Positions 6,422 through 8,228 of a DNA stretch of 8,228 nucleotides are shown in pieces. A model generated the notes under the pieces. The model was not told the origin of the DNA, ran no database searches, and worked only from the letters and a program-made list of their open reading frames with translations. This stretch comes from Candidatus Sungbacteria bacterium RIFCSPLOWO2_01_FULL_47_10 (lineage in GTDB: Bacteria; Patescibacteriota; Minisyncoccia; Sungbacterales; GWA2-42-14), in the NCBI GenBank assembly GCA_001820675.1, contig MHQO01000026.1:4191-12418 (forward strand), written 5' to 3'. The translations under genes and the position numbers were made by a program. The first letter of the stretch is position 1, and each line of letters starts with the position of its first letter.

Positions 6422-6628
6422 CTACTCTTTTTCCGGAAGTTTTTTCAGTGTTGGCACTTCACCGAGTTCTCGATAGGATTTTTCTCGCTCTCGGTTTATT
6501 TTTTCAAACTTCTTATCTTTAACATCCTGCTTCCCTGGGCTTAAATGTTCCGGTGTTGGCACTTCACCGAGTTCTTTTTGCTCCTCGGTTTTAGGATCTT
6601 CCTCATATGGAGCTTCAAAATTAGGCAT
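6422..6628 (-). CDS. Small acidic protein with duplicated ELGEVPT motif
   Basis: 68 residues from ATG 6628 to TAG 6422-6424. It has no hydrophobic segment and looks mostly disordered or helical. The motif (K/R)ELGEVPTxxxL occurs twice, at residues 18-29 and 53-64, exactly 35 residues apart. Between them is a very charged stretch (DVKDKKFEKINREREKSYR). I do not recognise the family. The repeat suggests two equal binding motifs joined by a charged linker. It follows the uridine-kinase-like gene by 39 nt on the same strand; no Shine-Dalgarno is seen. The frame is short, but the preserved in-frame repeat argues that it is translated. Confidence 0.55.
   Translation of the reverse strand: MPNFEAPYEEDPKTEEQKELGEVPTPEHLSPGKQDVKDKKFEKINREREKSYRELGEVPTLKKLPEKE
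6448..6575. repeat. Direct repeat inside the 68-residue gene
   Basis: A 23-nt block (starting GTGTTGGCACTTCACCGAG) is identical at 6448-6470 and 6553-6575, period 105 nt. It encodes the repeated ELGEVPT motif. Identity includes third codon positions, whereas the flanks differ. Confidence 0.85.
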
Positions 6629-6641
6629 ATTAAAATGATTT

Positions 6642-6647
6642 AATATA
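6642..6647 (-). promoter_or_regulatory. Possible -10 box for the 68-residue gene
   Basis: TATATT on the minus strand lies 13 nt before the ATG at 6628, in a very A+T-rich gap. No convincing -35 is seen at 16-18 nt. If used, the mRNA leader would be only about 7 nt. Confidence 0.2.
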
Positions 6648-6667
6648 ATTACTCGAACATTCGACCT

Positions 6668-7267
6668 TTACAATCGTATGATTGCATCCGCGTTTTTTTC
6701 AGGACTCCACTTTCGTAAATATGCACTCCATTCGCTGTCAAAAAGCGCATACTGCACCTGTTTTTCTTTTATTTCGTATGAAGAATATTTTTTTAATTCC
6801 ATTCGATAAATTCTCCTTCTTTCGATATCGTCTTCGCGGGCGGTCATATAAATTACTTTATCAAAAATATGTGGGAAAAGCAATGTATCGCAGAGAAATA
6901 CGCCGTCGATAAGGAGAATTTTTTTTTGAAAATCTATGGAAAGCTTCCTTTCAGTTTTATTGTGCTCCCACCGGATGATCTTTTCTCCATAATTTTTTTT
7001 TCGAAACGATTCTGTAGAAGATTGGATTTTTTTGATATTAAACCAACCTGCGTACCTGCGACCTATTTTTTTATTCCAGAAACAGTCTAACGATATAATG
7101 CTTGTATCATCCCTGCTGAATGTTACATCAAGAGCAATTGCCGTCTTTCCTGTCCCTGACGTACCGTCAATGCCGACAATCAATTTATCATGCCGGTCGT
7201 TTATATATGAATTTATGAGAGCGTTAATTTGTCGTACTGCTCCCAAATTTCTTTGAGAACCCTTCAT
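6668..7267 (-). CDS. Uridine-kinase-like P-loop NTPase
   Basis: 199 residues from ATG 7267 to TAA 6668-6670. The P-loop GTSGTGKT (35-42) after the strand KLIVGID, the DCFWNKK segment (61-67) placed like the substrate Asp region of uridine kinases, the strand KILLIDGVFL, and the VIYMTAREDDIERRR lid-like Arg cluster together match the uridine kinase/phosphoribulokinase type of P-loop kinase. These enzymes phosphorylate uridine or cytidine, or other small molecules in related members; the substrate here is not certain. Length is near the usual 200-210. No membrane segment or signal. The DNA is clearly more A+T-rich than the htrA-clp block and uses more AAA/AAT/ATA-type codons, which could mean recent transfer. 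A fair promoter lies just upstream. Confidence 0.78.
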   Translation of the reverse strand: MKGSQRNLGAVRQINALINSYINDRHDKLIVGIDGTSGTGKTAIALDVTFSRDDTSIISLDCFWNKKIGRRYAGWFNIKKIQSSTESFRKKNYGEKIIRWEHNKTERKLSIDFQKKILLIDGVFLCDTLLFPHIFDKVIYMTAREDDIERRRIYRMELKKYSSYEIKEKQVQYALFDSEWSAYLRKWSPEKNADAIIRL

Positions 7268-7290
7268 AACACATCTTGTTCGAGTGTAAT

Positions 7291-7318
7291 CTTATAGAAA
7301 TTGCAGATATTTATTCAA
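7291..7318 (-). promoter_or_regulatory. Likely promoter for the uridine-kinase-like gene
   Basis: Minus-strand -35 TTGAAT (7318-7313), 16-nt spacer and -10 TATAAG (7296-7291). The predicted start near 7284 gives a leader of about 17 nt before ATG 7267. The rest of the gap between this gene and tRNA-Asp (7319-7380) holds only a small hairpin GGCTC-TTGC-GAGCC at 7349-7362, without a T-run. Confidence 0.5.
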
Positions 7319-7380
7319 CCGCCTTAAACCGTGCAACACCTCGCCCGTGGCTCTTGCGAGCCGTGGCCGCATGTCTCTTG

Positions 7381-7485
7381 GTTTATATCCTTAGCGCGGC
7401 CAAGGGGATTTGAACCCCTGATCTCCACAGTGACAGTGTGGCGCTTTAAACCGGGCTAAGCTATGGCCGCGCGAAGGATATAAAC
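7381..7485 (-). repeat. Inverted repeat extending the tRNA-Asp acceptor stem
   Basis: Bases 7381-7402 and 7464-7485 are complementary at 21 of 22 positions (one mismatch, 7393 against 7473). The inner 7 bp are the tRNA-Asp acceptor stem. The outer 15 nt (including GTTTATATCCTT and its exact complement) lie outside the mature tRNA, so the primary transcript would carry a 22-bp acceptor helix. Confidence 0.85.
7395..7470 (-). tRNA. tRNA-Asp, anticodon GTC
   Basis: A complete 76-nt cloverleaf on the minus strand. Acceptor GCGGCCA/TGGCCGC with discriminator G (7395); D stem GCTT/AAGC; anticodon stem CCACA/TGTGG around CTGTCAC, anticodon GTC at 7434-7432; T stem AGGGG/CCCCT around TTCAAAT. No CCA encoded. 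It lies 19 nt after the stop codon of the 123-residue gene, so the two may share a transcript. Confidence 0.95.
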
Positions 7486-7489
7486 ATGG

Positions 7490-7861
7490 TCAGAATAATT
7501 CCTCCATGTCTTTTTTTGTATAAGGAATTCTCCGGTCCTCAAGCGCCCCCGCGAGATGACCGCATGTGATCCAGCCGTATTTTCTTTCAAGGGCAAGGAA
7601 TAATTCGAAGGCACGCTTTCTTCTTTCATTTTTTGAATTTGCCATATCCGCTTCAAGCGACGCAGTGCTCCTTTCTTTAAGCATGCCGAATCTATTGTGA
7701 AATTGCTCGACGATAAAACTGCTCGGATATGCCGCAAGTTCTTCAATGAGCGCGCGGTCCTCCTCTCCAATTCCGCGCGTTTCGATGAAACGCTTCATTT
7801 CTTTTTCTTCAAAGAGAGGATTCGGTTTTTTGTCGGGTGATTCGTGGTTCATGTCGTTCAT
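7490..7861 (-). CDS. Helical protein of unknown function, encoded between tRNA genes
   Basis: 123 residues from ATG 7861 to TGA 7492-7490. An alternative ATG lies three codons in (MNHESPD). The protein is soluble and mostly helical: a flexible N terminus (NHESPDKKPNPLFEEKEM), helices RALIEELAAYPSSFIVEQFH and NERRKRAFELFLALERKYG, then GWITCGHLAGALEDRRIPY and a short acidic end. One Cys; no membrane segment or catalytic motif. The closing block could be a small helix-turn-helix, but this is weak. I do not recognise the family. The start codon is 2 nt after the end of a tRNA-like 3' portion and the gene ends 19 nt before tRNA-Asp, so it sits inside what may be one tRNA transcript. No properly spaced Shine-Dalgarno; the nearest GGAGG is 22 nt upstream inside the tRNA-like T stem. 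Confidence 0.65.
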   Translation of the reverse strand: MNDMNHESPDKKPNPLFEEKEMKRFIETRGIGEEDRALIEELAAYPSSFIVEQFHNRFGMLKERSTASLEADMANSKNERRKRAFELFLALERKYGWITCGHLAGALEDRRIPYTKKDMEELF

Positions 7862-7863
7862 AA

Positions 7864-7910
7864 TGCCTGTAGGAGGGGTCGAACCTCCGGCCCAGGGCTT
7901 AACTTGCCCG
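7864..7910 (-). other. Orphan tRNA-like 3' portion (anticodon-like arm, T arm, acceptor 3' strand)
   Basis: On the minus strand: a 4-bp arm GGGC/GCCC around the 7-nt loop AAGTTAA (7905-7899), a short linker, a perfect T arm GGAGG-TTCGACC-CCTCC (7888-7872), then TACAGGC plus A (7871-7864), exactly as in a tRNA 3' end. The loop could present GTT (Asn), but position 33 would be A rather than the near-universal T. No D arm and no good 5' acceptor strand precede it, because the CAT tRNA ends only 16 nt upstream. It may be a tRNA remnant, one half of an interrupted tRNA, or a tRNA-mimic leader of the gene that starts 2 nt later. Confidence 0.55.
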
Positions 7911-7926
7911 CAAACATTTTTGGCTA

Positions 7927-7998
7927 TGGCTCTGGATGGAGTCGAACCATCTTCTGAGCGTTATGAGTGCTCCGTTCTAACCGTTGAACTACAGAGCC
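7927..7998 (-). tRNA. tRNA with CAT anticodon (elongator Met or Ile2)
   Basis: A complete 72-nt cloverleaf. Acceptor GGCTCTG (7998-7992) pairs with CAGAGCC (7934-7928), discriminator A7927. D stem GTTC/GAAC; anticodon stem GAGCA/CGCTC around CTCATAA, anticodon CAT at 7965-7963; T stem GATGG/CCATC around TTCGACT. The paired G1-C72 and the lack of three G-C pairs in the anticodon stem argue against initiator tRNA. Elongator Met and lysidine-modified Ile cannot be separated by eye. No CCA encoded; A-C at the base of the anticodon loop. Confidence 0.93.
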
Positions 7999-7999
7999 A

Positions 8000-8027
8000 A
8001 AAATTTAGGCGGGTGAAAACCCCCCGC
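8000..8027 (-). terminator. Possible weak terminator upstream of the CAT tRNA
   Basis: GCGGG (8027-8023 on the minus strand) and CCCGC (8013-8009) pair around a 9-nt loop and are followed by CTAAATTTTT just before the tRNA 5' end. It could end transcription of the tRNA-like element at 8046-8147, but the stem is short. Confidence 0.25.
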
Positions 8028-8045
8028 TCTTCCCGGGCATAGTAC

Positions 8046-8147
8046 TGCGCCCCGTTTTCCATTCAAAATTTTAAATGGATGGCGGGACTCGTAATGCCCG
8101 CAAAAAGCAATAACATTGCTTTTTGCCCACTGAGCTATACGGGCGCA
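8046..8147 (-). other. tRNA-like structured element
   Basis: On the minus strand it opens with GCCCGTA-TA-GCTCAGTGG (8144 downward), a textbook tRNA 5' portion, but no normal anticodon or T arm follows. Fold A: acceptor GCCCGTA pairs with TGCGGGC (8102-8096, one G-U), abutting an 8-bp hairpin AAAAGCAA/TTGCTTTT with loop TGTTA, like an acceptor/T-arm minihelix. Fold B: TGCGCCCGT (8147-8139) pairs with ACGGGGCGCA (8055-8046, one bulged G) and encloses three hairpins at 8100-8126, 8082-8101 and 8059-8078. These share bases at 8100-8101, so the first hairpin is shorter in this fold. The result is a 102-nt cloverleaf-like four-way junction. The folds exclude each other. It is not a standard tRNA; decayed tRNA or a new structured RNA are both possible. 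Confidence 0.45.
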
Positions 8148-8175
8148 TAATACGGCGCGAAGCGTTCGTTGTCGC
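8147..8175 (-). promoter_or_regulatory. Possible promoter of the tRNA cluster
   Basis: Minus-strand -35 GCGACA (8175-8170), 17-nt spacer and -10 TATTAT (8152-8147). The -10 is only 2 nt from the tRNA-like 5' end at 8144, so transcription would start inside the acceptor-like strand near 8140. This fits badly with a functional tRNA there, so the box may serve only the downstream genes or be fortuitous. Bases 8176-8228 show nothing else recognisable. Confidence 0.3.
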
Positions 8176-8228
8176 ACCACCCTCGGAAAGAAAAAATCAT
8201 TCACAGCATACACTATTTTTTCGAATTC

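Noticed and set aside
6448..6575. Repeat pair considered as a CRISPR array
   Set aside because: There are only two copies, the 82-nt spacing is too long for a typical spacer, and the repeat is in frame within a coding sequence.
7349..7362. GGCTC-TTGC-GAGCC hairpin downstream of tRNA-Asp as a terminator
   Set aside because: The stem is only 5 bp and no T-run follows on the minus strand, so termination is not supported.
7989..8213. 74-codon minus-strand frame over the tRNA-like region
   Set aside because: It overlaps the 5' end of the CAT tRNA and the structured element and shows no protein-like pattern.

Overview
The window looks like a piece of a Candidate Phyla Radiation (Patescibacteria) chromosome. 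This is inferred from the gene content, not proven: a DUF5667-like protein, a membrane-anchored two-AAA Clp-like ATPase, an HtrA protease next to a very small membrane protein, several tiny lineage-type hypothetical genes, tRNAs without encoded CCA, and very tight packing. TGA is used as a normal stop at four genes, so the UGA-glycine code of some CPR lineages does not apply. None of the starts examined has a clear Shine-Dalgarno motif at the usual spacing.

Region 1 (1-1130): the 3' part of a plus-strand DUF5667-like gene whose start lies outside the window, closed by a bidirectional terminator that overlaps its stop codon. Region 2 (1132-5244): a convergent minus-strand cluster read htrA -> small membrane protein -> membrane-anchored Clp-like AAA+ ATPase, with a likely promoter upstream of htrA. 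The genes together suggest envelope protein quality control: a trypsin-like protease with PDZ, a small membrane partner and an unfoldase tethered at the membrane. The ATPase is unusual: its first AAA domain has lost key catalytic residues, and its second has lost the pore-loop tyrosine and any visible ClpP-docking tripeptide.

Region 3 (5277-5751): plus-strand tRNA-Arg(CCT) and a small charged protein, ending at a second bidirectional terminator that overlaps the end of the next, oppositely oriented gene. Region 4 (5735-7320): three minus-strand genes, namely a conserved-looking 195-residue protein of unknown function, a 68-residue protein with an internal repeat, and a uridine-kinase-like P-loop protein in a visibly more A+T-rich stretch.

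Region 5 (7381-8228): a minus-strand tRNA neighbourhood. It holds a tRNA-like cloverleaf/minihelix element, a complete tRNA with CAT anticodon, an orphan tRNA 3' portion that abuts the start codon of a 123-residue protein gene, and tRNA-Asp(GTC) wrapped in a 15-nt extension of its acceptor stem. This cluster is the most unexplained part of the window.
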